A stretch of DNA of 64,000 nt from an uncultured Oscillospiraceae bacterium (GTDB lineage: Bacteria > Bacillota > Clostridia > Oscillospirales > Oscillospiraceae). The notes beneath the pieces are model-generated. The model was not told where the DNA came from and searched no databases. It worked only from the letters and a program-made list of their open reading frames with translations. The stretch is from contig CAKTQE010000004.1 in NCBI GenBank assembly GCA_934593275.1, positions 1 to 64,000 of the forward strand. The letters run 5' to 3'. Position 1 is the stretch's first letter, and each line of letters begins with the position of its first letter. Below, piece by piece: positions 8,514 to 17,169 of this stretch. Position numbers and translations under genes: made by a program.

Positions 8514-9180
8514 CGGAATATTTGCTTCCCTTTATGGGAATTCCATCACCCTCACCGCCTTTCTGATGGCCTCTGCCCTGTCCCTGGTGCTGGGCTTCGG
8601 CATCTCCTGGGTCTATGGGAAAACCGCCGATTCTTCCCACACATTGGCCGGGGCCTTGAGCGTTCTGCCCTTTCTGGTGCAGCTGGTGATTTTGCTGGTC
8701 AACGGGAATCTGGGGGCCGGTGTGGCAGTGGCCGGAGCCTTTAGCCTGATCCGCTTCCGCTCTGCCCCCGGCTCCGCCCGGGACATTACCGCCATTTTTC
8801 TGGCCATGACCGTGGGCCTGTGCTGCGGCATGGGCTACTGCGCTCTGGCACTTCTGGCCTTTGCCGTGACCTGCGCCGTGTTCCTGATTCAAAATGCCCC
8901 GGCTCTTGACCCGGGAGACCGGGACATCCGGGTGACCGTGCCGGAAAACCTGGACTATGGCGAACTGTTTACAGACCTTTTTGAAAACTACACCAGCTTC
9001 CACCAGCTGATCCAGGTAAAAACAGTCAACATGGGGTCTTTGTTCAGGCTCCAATACCGGGTACATCTGAAGCAGCCGGAAAAAGAAAAGCAGCTGCTGG
9101 ATGCCATGCGGTGCCGCAACGGGAATCTGGAAATCTCCTGCGGCATTCCGGAAACTTCTCGACAGGGGGATTTATTATGA
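8506..9180 (+). CDS. DUF4956 membrane protein
   Basis: Membrane protein of 224 residues with about four N-terminal hydrophobic segments (about 14-34, 46-62, 67-80 and 92-125) and a soluble C-terminal domain of about 90 residues (from VTVPENLDYGELF). The conserved SLIRFRSAPGSARDITAIFLAM-like segment between membrane helices identifies DUF4956. The start is ATG 8506, 8 bases inside the end of the VTC gene, with GGAG at 8492; longer in-frame starts would read through the upstream gene. It overlaps the next gene as ATGA. Its strict coupling to the VTC gene suggests it forms a membrane partner or export channel for polyphosphate, but no function has been established from the sequence. Confidence 0.85.
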   Translation: MLNGIFASLYGNSITLTAFLMASALSLVLGFGISWVYGKTADSSHTLAGALSVLPFLVQLVILLVNGNLGAGVAVAGAFSLIRFRSAPGSARDITAIFLAMTVGLCCGMGYCALALLAFAVTCAVFLIQNAPALDPGDRDIRVTVPENLDYGELFTDLFENYTSFHQLIQVKTVNMGSLFRLQYRVHLKQPEKEKQLLDAMRCRNGNLEISCGIPETSRQGDLL

Positions 9181-10850
9181 AACTTTTGAATCTGACACTT
9201 TCCTTGGCCCTGACCCTGGGCTTGCTCACCGGCTGCGCCCCGGTTGCCTCCGGCAGTGCTTCTGCGGAAACCACCCGCCAGGAAACCGGCAGCACCACAG
9301 CAGACACTACTGCCACCCAAATCACCTTTACCGATACCGCCGTCACGGCCTCCAATAACACCGGCCTGGAAATCAACGGCACCGCCCTGACCATTGACAA
9401 AGCCGGAACTTACCTGCTCACCGGTCAATGCAGCGACGGCAGTGTCAAAGTCAAAAAAGGCGCCACCGGCGTAACCCTGGTACTAAATGGGCTGAACCTG
9501 ACCTCCAAAACCACCGCCCCCATTGTCTGCGGCAAAAGTAGCCAAGTGATCATTGAGGCAGCAGAGTCCACGGAAAACACCCTGCAAGACTCGGAAAGCA
9601 ACGCAGAGGACTCCGGGAACGCCGATGCCGAAAACGCCGTGATCAAGTGCAAAGACGGCTCCCAGGTGACTCTGACGGGAAGCGGCACCCTGAACATTCT
9701 GGCCCAGGGCAAAAACGGCATCAAATCCGGTGCCACCACCCAGGCCGAGGGAGAAGCCAGCCTGACCGTTCAAAACCTGGTGCTGAACATTGAGGCCCCC
9801 AATAACGATGCCATCAACGCAGAAGCCACCCTGAACATTGAAAGCGGCACCCTGACCCTCTCCGCCGGTGACGATGCCCTCCACAGTGATTACACTTTGA
9901 ATATCGGCTCTGAGAACACCCCAGGCCCCACCGTGACCGTTACCACCTCCAACGAGGGGCTGGAGGGTGCCACCGTCAACATTTGTTCCGGAGAAATCCA
10001 CATCACCTCCACAGATGACTGCATCAATGCCGCCAATGGGGACTTGACGGACTACTCCTACGCCATCAATATTTCCGGCGGTACCGTGTTCGCCTACAGC
10101 AGCACCGGTGACGGCTTTGACTCCAACGGGGACTTAACCATATCCGGCGGCACCGTGGCCGTTTGGACCGCCAACGGTGCGGACAACGAGCCTTTGGATG
10201 CGGACGGCACCGTAACCATTTCCGGCGGAACGGTTCTGGCCGCCGGGGGCAGCAGCGGCATGGGCATGAACCTCAACGCCCAGCAATCTTGCCTGATTTT
10301 CGGCGACGGCACCTCGGCCCAAATGGGCGGACAGCCCCAGGAACTGCCGGAGGGTACGGCCCCGGAAAAGCCGGAATTCCCGGATTCCTCGGCACCCTCG
10401 GAAGCTCCTGACCGCCCGGACAACCAGCAGGCCCCCAATGGAACCACCTCTTCCGGCACTTCGGAAGCACCGACTCCCCCGGACCAGAATGGCAAGATTC
10501 CCACGGGAGAAAAGCCCCAGGGTATGGGCGGCCCCGGAAACGCCGCAACCCTCCTGACGGAAAATAGCACCTTCTCCATTCTGGATGCCCAGGGAAATAC
10601 CCTCTATTCAGGCACCGCTCCTTGTAACACCGTATACCTTCTGTTCTCTGCCCCAGACCTCACCGATGGCACCACCGCCACCCTCTCCTCCGGTGACACG
10701 GAAACCACCGCCACAGCCCAGTCCGGCACCCTTTCCACCGGCAGAGGTGGCATGGGAAACCCTGGCGGCAACCGCCAATTCCCCCAAAACGCCGGTAACA
10801 AGGCTCCCGGCCAAAAAGCGGAGGGGCAGACCGCTCAAACTTCCAAATAA
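9177..10850 (+). CDS. Secreted lipoprotein with Cthe_2159-like carbohydrate-binding beta-helix domain
   Basis: A 557-residue lipoprotein with the lipobox LLTGC (Cys20) after a hydrophobic signal. It continues with a Ser/Thr-rich linker and a long domain of short beta strands, e.g. YLLTGQCSDGSVKVKKG, GTLTLSAGDDALHSD, EGLEGATVNICSGEI, and repeated ISGGTV motifs. This resembles the Clostridium thermocellum Cthe_2159 family of polysaccharide-binding parallel beta-helix proteins with calcium sites. Residues about 395-460 are Pro/Glu/Ser-rich (low complexity), followed by a small C-terminal strand domain and a Gly/Asn/Gln-rich tail. The start ATG 9177 overlaps the DUF4956 stop (ATGA) and follows CAGGGGG. 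It probably sits on the outer face of the membrane and interacts with acidic polymers. Polyphosphate is a possible ligand, but only because of gene order. Confidence 0.85.
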   Translation: MKLLNLTLSLALTLGLLTGCAPVASGSASAETTRQETGSTTADTTATQITFTDTAVTASNNTGLEINGTALTIDKAGTYLLTGQCSDGSVKVKKGATGVTLVLNGLNLTSKTTAPIVCGKSSQVIIEAAESTENTLQDSESNAEDSGNADAENAVIKCKDGSQVTLTGSGTLNILAQGKNGIKSGATTQAEGEASLTVQNLVLNIEAPNNDAINAEATLNIESGTLTLSAGDDALHSDYTLNIGSENTPGPTVTVTTSNEGLEGATVNICSGEIHITSTDDCINAANGDLTDYSYAINISGGTVFAYSSTGDGFDSNGDLTISGGTVAVWTANGADNEPLDADGTVTISGGTVLAAGGSSGMGMNLNAQQSCLIFGDGTSAQMGGQPQELPEGTAPEKPEFPDSSAPSEAPDRPDNQQAPNGTTSSGTSEAPTPPDQNGKIPTGEKPQGMGGPGNAATLLTENSTFSILDAQGNTLYSGTAPCNTVYLLFSAPDLTDGTTATLSSGDTETTATAQSGTLSTGRGGMGNPGGNRQFPQNAGNKAPGQKAEGQTAQTSK

Positions 10851-10853
10851 CGC

Positions 10854-10893
10854 AAAAAACCTTGCGGGTCAGCTTGTACCCGCAAGGTTTTTG
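10854..10893. terminator. Bidirectional terminator
   Basis: The stem AAACCTTGCGGGT / ACCCGCAAGGTTT is flanked by A and T runs. It lies between two convergent genes and can work in both directions. Confidence 0.85.
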
Positions 10894-10916
10894 GCATTTC
10901 TATCCGTATTTCTGCC

Positions 10917-11687
10917 TTAGTGGCAACCGTGATTGCCGCAGCCGTGGCTGCCGCAGGTGTGGCCGCCCTCGCCGTGGGCGTGGTCGTGATGGCTGCAACG
11001 GACGTTGGGGTCATAGCCCAGGTTCCCGGCCAGCAGAGCCGCCACCGCGTCATCGGCATTGCCGCTGACACCGCCATACAGCCGGATGCCCGCCTCGGCC
11101 AGGGCCATCTGGGCACCGCCGCCGATACCGCCGCAAATCAGGGTATCCACGCCCTCACCCATCAGGAAGCCCGCCAGCGCACCGTGGCCGCTGCCGTTGG
11201 TGTCCAAAACCTTCACACGCAGGACCTTACCATCCTCGATCTCGTAAATCTTAAACTGCTCCGTATGGCCGAAATGCTGAAAAATCTCCCCGTGGTCATA
11301 GGTTACTGCTACTTTCATGCTCCATACTCCTTTGTTTTCATTTTGATTTTTGTCCGTTTCATAGGGTTCACACTGGCCGCAAAAAGGCTTTTCCATCCCT
11401 CCACAGACCCGGTAGTTCCCACCGGCAATTCGAAGGGACCTGCCATATACCAGACAGGCAGCGATTTTCCGCCGTGCGCTTTCGTAAACCTCCTGCACCG
11501 TGGAGCGGGAAATATCCATCTGCCTGGCACAGGCCTCCTGGGTACACGCCTCCAAATCCAGCAGCCGGATCACCTCATATTCATCCAACGTCATCTGAAT
11601 CGGGGCATCCCCCCGCTTCCCCTCAGGAGAAAAACAATCCACCTGAGGCAGCACACAAATCCTGCGGCATCTCTGGGGTCTTGGCAC
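10917..11687 (-). CDS. DUF134 helix-turn-helix fused to a NifX/NifB-type cofactor-binding domain
   Basis: A 256-residue fusion. The N-terminal DUF134 part begins PRPQRCRRICVLP and has a sigma-like helix-turn-helix (DISRSTVQEVYESARRKIA, about 58-76). A short cysteine-bearing linker (CGGMEKPFCGQCEPYE) leads to a NifX/NafY/NifB-CTD-like domain from about residue 124 (MKVAVTYDHGEIFQHFGHTEQFKIYE). That domain binds molybdenum-iron-type clusters in its relatives. The last 25 residues are very rich in His and Cys and likely bind metal. I chose GTG 11687 with AGGAGG seven bases upstream. A small protein starting at the internal MKVAV is possible but has a weak ribosome site. I infer a metal- or cluster-responsive regulator; no nif genes are nearby. 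Confidence 0.85.
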   Translation of the reverse strand: MPRPQRCRRICVLPQVDCFSPEGKRGDAPIQMTLDEYEVIRLLDLEACTQEACARQMDISRSTVQEVYESARRKIAACLVYGRSLRIAGGNYRVCGGMEKPFCGQCEPYETDKNQNENKGVWSMKVAVTYDHGEIFQHFGHTEQFKIYEIEDGKVLRVKVLDTNGSGHGALAGFLMGEGVDTLICGGIGGGAQMALAEAGIRLYGGVSGNADDAVAALLAGNLGYDPNVRCSHHDHAHGEGGHTCGSHGCGNHGCH

Positions 11688-11707
11688 CTGTAGGCCTCCT
11701 TTATTTC

Positions 11708-11748
11708 CGGTATATACCGATTATAATTCTTTTGATGTGAAAAATCAA
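11708..11748 (-). promoter_or_regulatory. Promoter with palindromic operator for the DUF134-NifX gene
   Basis: On the minus strand TTGATT (11748-11743), a 17-base spacer and TATAAT (11725-11720) are followed by the perfect 12-bp palindrome CGGTATATACCG (11719-11708) at the expected start of transcription. This suits autoregulation by a dimeric repressor. Confidence 0.65.
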
Positions 11749-11749
11749 G

Positions 11750-12002
11750 GGGGAGTTTTGAAAACAGTCATCGCTGGCACCTGACTTTATATCTGTAAAT
11801 AGGACAAATGCTCCGGAACTTCTTGCATTATCCATTGCTCTTTGCTACTATAATGGTGTACATCGGTAATTTGTCCAATATAATGGACCAATTCAACTGT
11901 AAAATAAAAAAGGACTCCCGAGGGAGGCACTTCGTAAAGAAGCGTCTCCCTCGGCTTTTGTAGTCAGCCGGGATGATTGGATTATAGGTATAATCAATCA
12001 TA
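11750..12002. other. AT-rich left margin of the restriction island
   Basis: Base composition drops sharply compared with the gene before it. I see no gene with a ribosome site. A GC-rich hairpin sits at 11917-11955 (separate entry). It is probably remnant mobile-element DNA, since a tnpV relic follows directly. Confidence 0.5.
11917..11955. terminator. Terminator-like hairpin
   Basis: CCGAGGGAGGCACTTC and GAAGCGTCTCCCTCGG form a stem with one or two mismatches, flanked by AAAATAAAAAAGG on the left and CTTTTG on the right. It could stop transcripts in either direction. Confidence 0.55.
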
Positions 12003-12394
12003 TTGGAGAATTGCACAATGGTCAAGTATATTTACGACAAGTGCAACGGACTTTGGTATGAACTGCAAGTGGACTACTATCTACCCTGTCTGAAGCTTCC
12101 GGAAGAACCTGAGGTATACATCGGCATTTGGGGACAACGGCACCGACACGATCTCAAAGCTCGCCGCTGGGTGCTGTATGCCTCTCTGCTCACCAGATGA
12201 AAGCTGAACAATTATCTTGTTGATATTGACCAGTAGGTGAGAGATATGTTTTCTCGGTTTGTAAAACAGGTTGTTGAACACGAATGTGTATCCGAACAAC
12301 AAAAGTAGATAACCAAATGGAGTTAGTTGCTCGCATGAATAACATCTGCAGCAGAGTTGCAGAAATTGTGAATAACGATATAATTTGTACCTAA
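12003..12394 (+). pseudogene. tnpV: tnpV transposon-protein relic
   Basis: The conceptual reading MVKYIYDKCNGLWYELQVDYYLP...LPEEPEVYIGIWGQRH...LKARRWVLYASLL matches my memory of TnpV, a small protein carried by Clostridia mobile elements. The frame has in-frame stops at 12198-12200 and 12234-12236. A frameshift near 12300 restores the C-terminal motif NQMELVARMNNICSRVAEIVNNDII before a TAA at 12392. The gene is therefore dead. It marks past insertion of a conjugative or mobilisable element beside the restriction system. Confidence 0.7.
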
Positions 12395-12507
12395 GATTTC
12401 ACGGCAATATGGGAAAATCTCTGCCGCTATTTTTTTCATATTAAACAAACAAAAGCGAGAGCACTTTCTTAATTCGAAAACAAATTAAACTTTCGTGAAA
12501 TTAATTG

Positions 12508-12536
12508 TTGTATTTATGTATTTCCTGTGGCATAAT
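12508..12536 (+). promoter_or_regulatory. Promoter of the restriction-modification operon
   Basis: TTGTAT (12508-12513), a 17-base spacer and CATAAT (12531-12536) with an upstream TGG lie 40 bases before the XRE gene. TTTCGTGAAA just upstream is a near-palindrome and a possible controller-protein site. Confidence 0.5.
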
Positions 12537-12575
12537 ATAGGAGTATAAATTTATTACTTATTTGAGGGGTGCGCC

Positions 12576-12794
12576 ATGGCTGTAAGTTATAATAAATTGT
12601 GGAAACTTCTTATTGATAAGAATATGAAGAAAAAAGAACTTGGCGAAGCGGCGGGAATAAGTAATACGCTGATCGCAAAACTCGGCAAAAACGAGAATGT
12701 TACAGTCGAAGCGTTAGTTAAGATATGTGCTGCTCTTGATTGTAAAATAGAAGATATTATGGAATTGATTCCTGATGAGAAACAAGCAATATAA
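12576..12794 (+). CDS. XRE-family regulator, probable controller of the restriction system
   Basis: A 72-residue protein that is almost entirely one Cro/CI-type helix-turn-helix (MKKKELGEAAGISNTLIAKL, with the second helix NENVTVEALVKICAAL). ATG 12576 follows GAGGGG. The gene lies 16 bases upstream of the methyltransferase gene in the same direction, the usual place for a controller protein that delays nuclease expression until the host is methylated. That role is inferred from position. Such XRE proteins also occur as ordinary transposon regulators. Confidence 0.85.
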   Translation: MAVSYNKLWKLLIDKNMKKKELGEAAGISNTLIAKLGKNENVTVEALVKICAALDCKIEDIMELIPDEKQAI

Positions 12795-12810
12795 GGAAAG
12801 GGTATAAAAA

Positions 12811-15402
12811 ATGGAAACATTAAAAGAGCCTACATATATTAGCTTGTTTAGTAGTGCCGGTATCGGCTGTTACGGATTCAAGTTAGAGGGGTTCGAGTGT
12901 ATTGCTACTAACGAACTTATTGCAAGAAGATTAGAAATTCAAAAATTCAATAAGAAATGCAAATACGAGAGTGGATATATTTGCGGTGATATTACAGAAG
13001 AATCCACAAAAAATGCACTTTATGAACAAATCTCTCTTTGGGAGAAAAAAGAGGGGCTTTCCCGTGTTGATGTTGTGGTTGCTACTCCCCCTTGTCAAGG
13101 TATGTCTGTAGCAAATCACAAAAAGAGTGAAACTGAGATTGTTCGCAACTCTTTGGTTATTGAATCCATTAAAATCATCAAGCAGATAAATCCTCGTTTC
13201 TTTATTTTTGAAAATGTACCTGCTTTTATGAAAACAATCTGCACAGATATTGATGGCGAACATAAGACTATTGCAGATGCAATTGAAAACAATTTAGGAC
13301 AGGCATACTCTTATACCTCCCGTGTGATTAATTTCAAAAACTTCGGTGCTTGCTCAAGTCGTCAGCGCACTGTTGTTATTGGTGTGTCTAAAGATTTTGC
13401 CGATGAAGTTTCTCCAATCGAATTATATCCGGATCTTCTTAAGGAACGTACATTAAGAGAGGTAATTGGCAATTTGAAGCCATTGAAAGAATTCGGTGAA
13501 ATCGATGAATGTGATATTTACCATTCTTTTAGAACTTACCCTGAACATATGAGGACGTGGATTTCAGATATAAAAGAGGGACAATCTGCATTTGATAATG
13601 CCGATGATTCCAAAAAGCCACATCGTGTAGTTGATGGAAAAATAGTTATCAATCAACGCAAAAATGCAGATAAATACACTCGTCAATATTGGGATAAGGT
13701 TGGCCCGTGTATTCACACAAGAAACGATCAAATGGCAAGCCAAAACACAGTCCATCCTTGTGATGATAGAGTTTTCAGTATAAGAGAACTTATGCTAATG
13801 ATGACCGTTCCCTATTCGTTCAAGTGGGTAGAAACTGATCTTGATGTTTTGAATGGTCTGTCTACTGAACAAAAGAGAGCATTTTTGAAGAAAGAGGAAC
13901 TCAAGATTCGCCAATCATTAGGTGAGGCGGTTCCTACGGTGATTTTCCAATCAATAGCAAAGAAGATTTCTGAGGCATTGAAGCATTCACCTCTTAACAC
14001 TGCAACTATCAATAAAGTAGTATCCTCCAATAAATTATCTGAAGTTGATAATTTGAAGAACTTTATTGTTAAAAACCCTATGAATTTGTCAGCTGCCACA
14101 TTGGGAAAAATTGCAGAAATGGCTAATACGAGCCGTACAGATAATGCGGCATTTTTTACAAGTAAAACCCTTATAACAGAAATGATGAAAGCATTGCCGG
14201 ATACCGATAAGGAAACCGTTCGTATTCTTGAACCGTCAGTTGGCGTTGGCAATTTTCTTCCTCTGATTATCAAAAAATTCGAGGGAAAAAGAATAAGCCT
14301 TGATGTGGTAGATATTGACGAACACAGTCTGGAATTTGCTAAGTTGATATTAAAATATTATAAGATTCCCGATACTTGCACAATCAATTATATTCACGAT
14401 GATTTTCTGCTTCATAATTTTGAAAAAAAGTATGATTACATAATTGGAAATCCGCCTTTCTTTAAAATGAAATCAAATAATACACTGCTGAGTATTTATC
14501 GTCATAATGCAGTCAACAAAGTAACAACCAACATTTGCTCATTCTTTTTAGACAAAGCAATTAATCTCGGTAATTATGTAGCTTTGGTTTTTCCGAAATT
14601 TTTGTTGAACACACCTGAGTTCGCTCAAACAAGAAATTATCTCTCGGAAAAGGCTGTTGAATGTATTATTGACTTTGGAGAAAAAGGATTCCCCGGCGTT
14701 CTCGTGGAGACTTTAGCAATCTTTATTAACAATCTTGCTCGCCCGTCTAACACACGAGTTGCCTCCATTACACACGGCAAATATATGTTTCAATCCCAAA
14801 AGTATATCTTTGATGATAAGCTTCCGTATTGGATTATTTATCGTGATGTGCAATTTGATTCAGTTTGTAAAAAGCTTGATTTCAATGTTTTCAAAGTTTT
14901 TAGGGATAGACAAATCACAAATAGTCAGTTGTCCAGTTCCGGACATGTTCGCGTGTTGAAATCCCGTAATATAAGCGATGACGGTAAGGAAATCATTGAT
15001 ATAAGTGATTATGATTCCTATATTGATTACAATGCATTAAAAAAATTAGCAGTGTTTGAATATTTGGATCGAGATGATGTGTATTTGACACCGAATATGA
15101 CATATAAGCCTCGTATGATGAAAAAGCCTAAAAACTGCGTTGTAAATGGTTCACTGGCGATTCTAATTCCTAAAAAGGACATTGTTCTAACTGATAAACA
15201 ACTGGAGTTTTTCTCTACCGAGGAATATCGGGAGTTTTATCATATTGCAAGAAATTATCAAACAAGATCATTAAATGTTGATGCTTGTTCGGTTTTCTTC
15301 TACGGATTACTAAGAGATAAAAGCAAAAAATCGCCTATAATCGAAAAGTTTAATGAGCAGGACAACTCTGCACAGTTAACTATTTTCGAGTATATGAAAT
15401 GA
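12811..15402 (+). CDS. Bifunctional DNA methyltransferase: cytosine-5 domain fused to adenine-N6 domain
   Basis: An 863-residue fusion. Residues 1-395 form a complete C5-cytosine methyltransferase: motif I LFSSAGIGCYGFKLEGF (12-28), motif IV PPCQ (93-96, catalytic Cys95), motif VI ENV (134-136), motif VIII RQR (184-186) and motif X GEAVP (371-375). Residues 430-863 form an N6-adenine methyltransferase: FFTSK region (448-452), motif I LEPSVGVGN (473-481) and motif IV NPPF (547-550), then a target-recognition region. Both active sites look intact. Alw26I/Eco31I/Esp3I-type systems methylate cytosine on one strand and adenine on the other of an asymmetric site, and this protein would do both from one chain. 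It is followed 9 bases later by the HNH nuclease gene. The DNA is clearly more AT-rich than the flanking genome, a sign of transfer. Confidence 0.92.
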   Translation: METLKEPTYISLFSSAGIGCYGFKLEGFECIATNELIARRLEIQKFNKKCKYESGYICGDITEESTKNALYEQISLWEKKEGLSRVDVVVATPPCQGMSVANHKKSETEIVRNSLVIESIKIIKQINPRFFIFENVPAFMKTICTDIDGEHKTIADAIENNLGQAYSYTSRVINFKNFGACSSRQRTVVIGVSKDFADEVSPIELYPDLLKERTLREVIGNLKPLKEFGEIDECDIYHSFRTYPEHMRTWISDIKEGQSAFDNADDSKKPHRVVDGKIVINQRKNADKYTRQYWDKVGPCIHTRNDQMASQNTVHPCDDRVFSIRELMLMMTVPYSFKWVETDLDVLNGLSTEQKRAFLKKEELKIRQSLGEAVPTVIFQSIAKKISEALKHSPLNTATINKVVSSNKLSEVDNLKNFIVKNPMNLSAATLGKIAEMANTSRTDNAAFFTSKTLITEMMKALPDTDKETVRILEPSVGVGNFLPLIIKKFEGKRISLDVVDIDEHSLEFAKLILKYYKIPDTCTINYIHDDFLLHNFEKKYDYIIGNPPFFKMKSNNTLLSIYRHNAVNKVTTNICSFFLDKAINLGNYVALVFPKFLLNTPEFAQTRNYLSEKAVECIIDFGEKGFPGVLVETLAIFINNLARPSNTRVASITHGKYMFQSQKYIFDDKLPYWIIYRDVQFDSVCKKLDFNVFKVFRDRQITNSQLSSSGHVRVLKSRNISDDGKEIIDISDYDSYIDYNALKKLAVFEYLDRDDVYLTPNMTYKPRMMKKPKNCVVNGSLAILIPKKDIVLTDKQLEFFSTEEYREFYHIARNYQTRSLNVDACSVFFYGLLRDKSKKSPIIEKFNEQDNSAQLTIFEYMK

Positions 15403-15411
15403 GGGTAAGAT

Positions 15412-16635
15412 ATGTTGACACAACAAGCAATTATCGATTTTTGTAATCAATATGACTATGACATAAGAAAATCGGGCAACGGTAGATGGATAGACCAAAA
15501 GTGTGCGGCTGATGTTGTAACTGTTATTGCAGACTGCATATATAACTATGCATTAGAAGATGATGACGGCATATTTACATCAGCCGATATATGGCATTAT
15601 AAATATGCAGTTGAAAATGTTGAAGCGATTTTCAAAAAGCCTGGTGTTGAAAATGAGGCTGCAAGAAGTGAATACGATAAGTTCTTTCAACAACCAATGG
15701 AAATGCTTGCAAACGCTCGTGTTCTTACAAAGGCAAAGCAAGGAAATAGAAATTTCTATCAGGTGAATAATTTTGAGGTGTTGGAGTATATTGCGTTGCG
15801 TGAGCGCAATGCTCTATTCTTCCTCAAAACTTATATTGAAAAAGTCCTAGTGGATAGCGGAATATATGCCGTTTTTGAAGAGTTTTTCAGATTGCAAACG
15901 AAAGAATCTTATGAAACAGTCAAAAGCACGTTTTCAACATTTATAATCAACAACACGAACATCAATGGCGTTGTTGAATGTAATCGTATTTTTATCAAAG
16001 TGCTAAATCCGTTAGCCTACTTTAAGAACTCTTGCGGTACAGAAAGAGGCAGATTATCCGAGCAAAATATCACGTATGATATGCTTATGTATAATCGAAA
16101 TAACTTCAGGGATATTTATGCTGATAAACCTAAAGGTGTCACGAGAAAAGAATATGCGGTCGCACACCCCGTTGAAGTGAACGAAGCTTATTACCACTAT
16201 CAGTCTGCTAAGGCGAAAAGATTTTTGCGTCTGTTCAATGATCAAAATCGTGGTGGACAAACTGAGCATCTTGAGGCATCACATATGGCAGATAGAGCAA
16301 TTCATATGCATCATATTTTTCCTGAATCTATCTATCCTGAGATCTGCTACTATTTGGAAAACATAATTGCTCTTACGCCCACACAGCATCTTAATTATGC
16401 ACATCCCAATGGACATACCCAAGAAATTGACGAACAGTATCAGCATTTACTGTTGCTCTCTAAAGCAGGTAGAATTCACGAGAATTTAACTGACGCTGCT
16501 GTAGAGAAAATCTATGAGTTTTCTAATTTCTTATTTGTGCTCAACGTTGGCTTTGACAACGATGATGTATTAGATATTGCTGATATGGATTTCTGTGCGG
16601 TTATCAACGCAATCAATGTACATTATACAGCGTAA
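15412..16635 (+). CDS. HNH-type restriction endonuclease, Eco31I/Esp3I-like by context
   Basis: A 407-residue protein with an HNH/beta-beta-alpha-metal motif near residues 298-331: HMHHIFPE, then YLENIIALTPTQHLNYAHPNG, with His300/301, Asn317 and His326/331 as candidate active-site and metal residues. The N-terminal 200 residues have no motif I recognise and probably recognise DNA. The ATG at 15412 follows GAGGGTAAG and lies 9 bases after the methyltransferase stop. Eco31I, a type IIS enzyme, uses a single HNH site, and its partner methyltransferases modify C and A, so the pair fits that class. The recognition sequence cannot be read from the protein. Confidence 0.8.
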   Translation: MLTQQAIIDFCNQYDYDIRKSGNGRWIDQKCAADVVTVIADCIYNYALEDDDGIFTSADIWHYKYAVENVEAIFKKPGVENEAARSEYDKFFQQPMEMLANARVLTKAKQGNRNFYQVNNFEVLEYIALRERNALFFLKTYIEKVLVDSGIYAVFEEFFRLQTKESYETVKSTFSTFIINNTNINGVVECNRIFIKVLNPLAYFKNSCGTERGRLSEQNITYDMLMYNRNNFRDIYADKPKGVTRKEYAVAHPVEVNEAYYHYQSAKAKRFLRLFNDQNRGGQTEHLEASHMADRAIHMHHIFPESIYPEICYYLENIIALTPTQHLNYAHPNGHTQEIDEQYQHLLLLSKAGRIHENLTDAAVEKIYEFSNFLFVLNVGFDNDDVLDIADMDFCAVINAINVHYTA

Positions 16636-16646
16636 AGGAGAACGTT

Positions 16647-17153
16647 ATGGTGAAGTTAGATTATAGAACAAACAATCCCCGTTGGGGATTGAGAGGAATG
16701 AAATTTGAAGATTGGGAAGGTTTTTCTTTTACTTTAGGGTATCTTTCCAACCTTGATCACTACAACAATAAACACCCTTATGCCCGCAACGCTAACATTT
16801 CCGTTCATATCGAGGGGAACAATGAGCAAGGTGCTTGGGATAAAGAAGGACGAATTCACTATTATGGTTCCCTTAGTAGCCTGCAAAACACTTTTAGTCA
16901 CCTATATGCTTGCAGTAGTGCAGGAACCGGAAGAATAACTAGAAGAATCAATTCTAACGGGTACATTCTCTCTTTGATAAACGATTTTGATTTTGAAGTT
17001 CATACCTATCCCGGATACACAACAGCTGATGTATTTCCTCCAGAAGCTGAAATTGTAGAAAGCCATTTAAGACGTCATCTCATGAATAGATGCTTAACTA
17101 ATTCGCAGATTAACGCATGTATTGATAGCTTTGTTGCAGGATATAACTTATAA
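16647..17153 (+). CDS. Unknown protein of the restriction operon
   Basis: A 168-residue soluble protein that I do not recognise. ATG 16647 follows AAAGGAG and lies 11 bases after the nuclease stop in the same AT-rich operon, so it is very likely co-expressed. It is rich in aromatic and charged residues (NPRWGLRGMKFEDWEGFSF near the start) with no signal peptide, membrane segment or nuclease motif. It has SSAGTGRITRR, and a C-terminal helix region ending CIDSFVAGYNL. Possible roles are a nuclease subunit, a specificity or inhibitor protein, or an unrelated passenger. The ending is natural and the codon use matches its neighbours. Confidence 0.8.
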   Translation: MVKLDYRTNNPRWGLRGMKFEDWEGFSFTLGYLSNLDHYNNKHPYARNANISVHIEGNNEQGAWDKEGRIHYYGSLSSLQNTFSHLYACSSAGTGRITRRINSNGYILSLINDFDFEVHTYPGYTTADVFPPEAEIVESHLRRHLMNRCLTNSQINACIDSFVAGYNL

Positions 17154-17169
17154 AAGGACATGCCGCTGA

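Noticed and set aside
11828..12025. 65-codon minus-strand frame left of the restriction island
   Set aside because: It lacks a ribosome site and crosses the terminator-like hairpin at 11917-11955.
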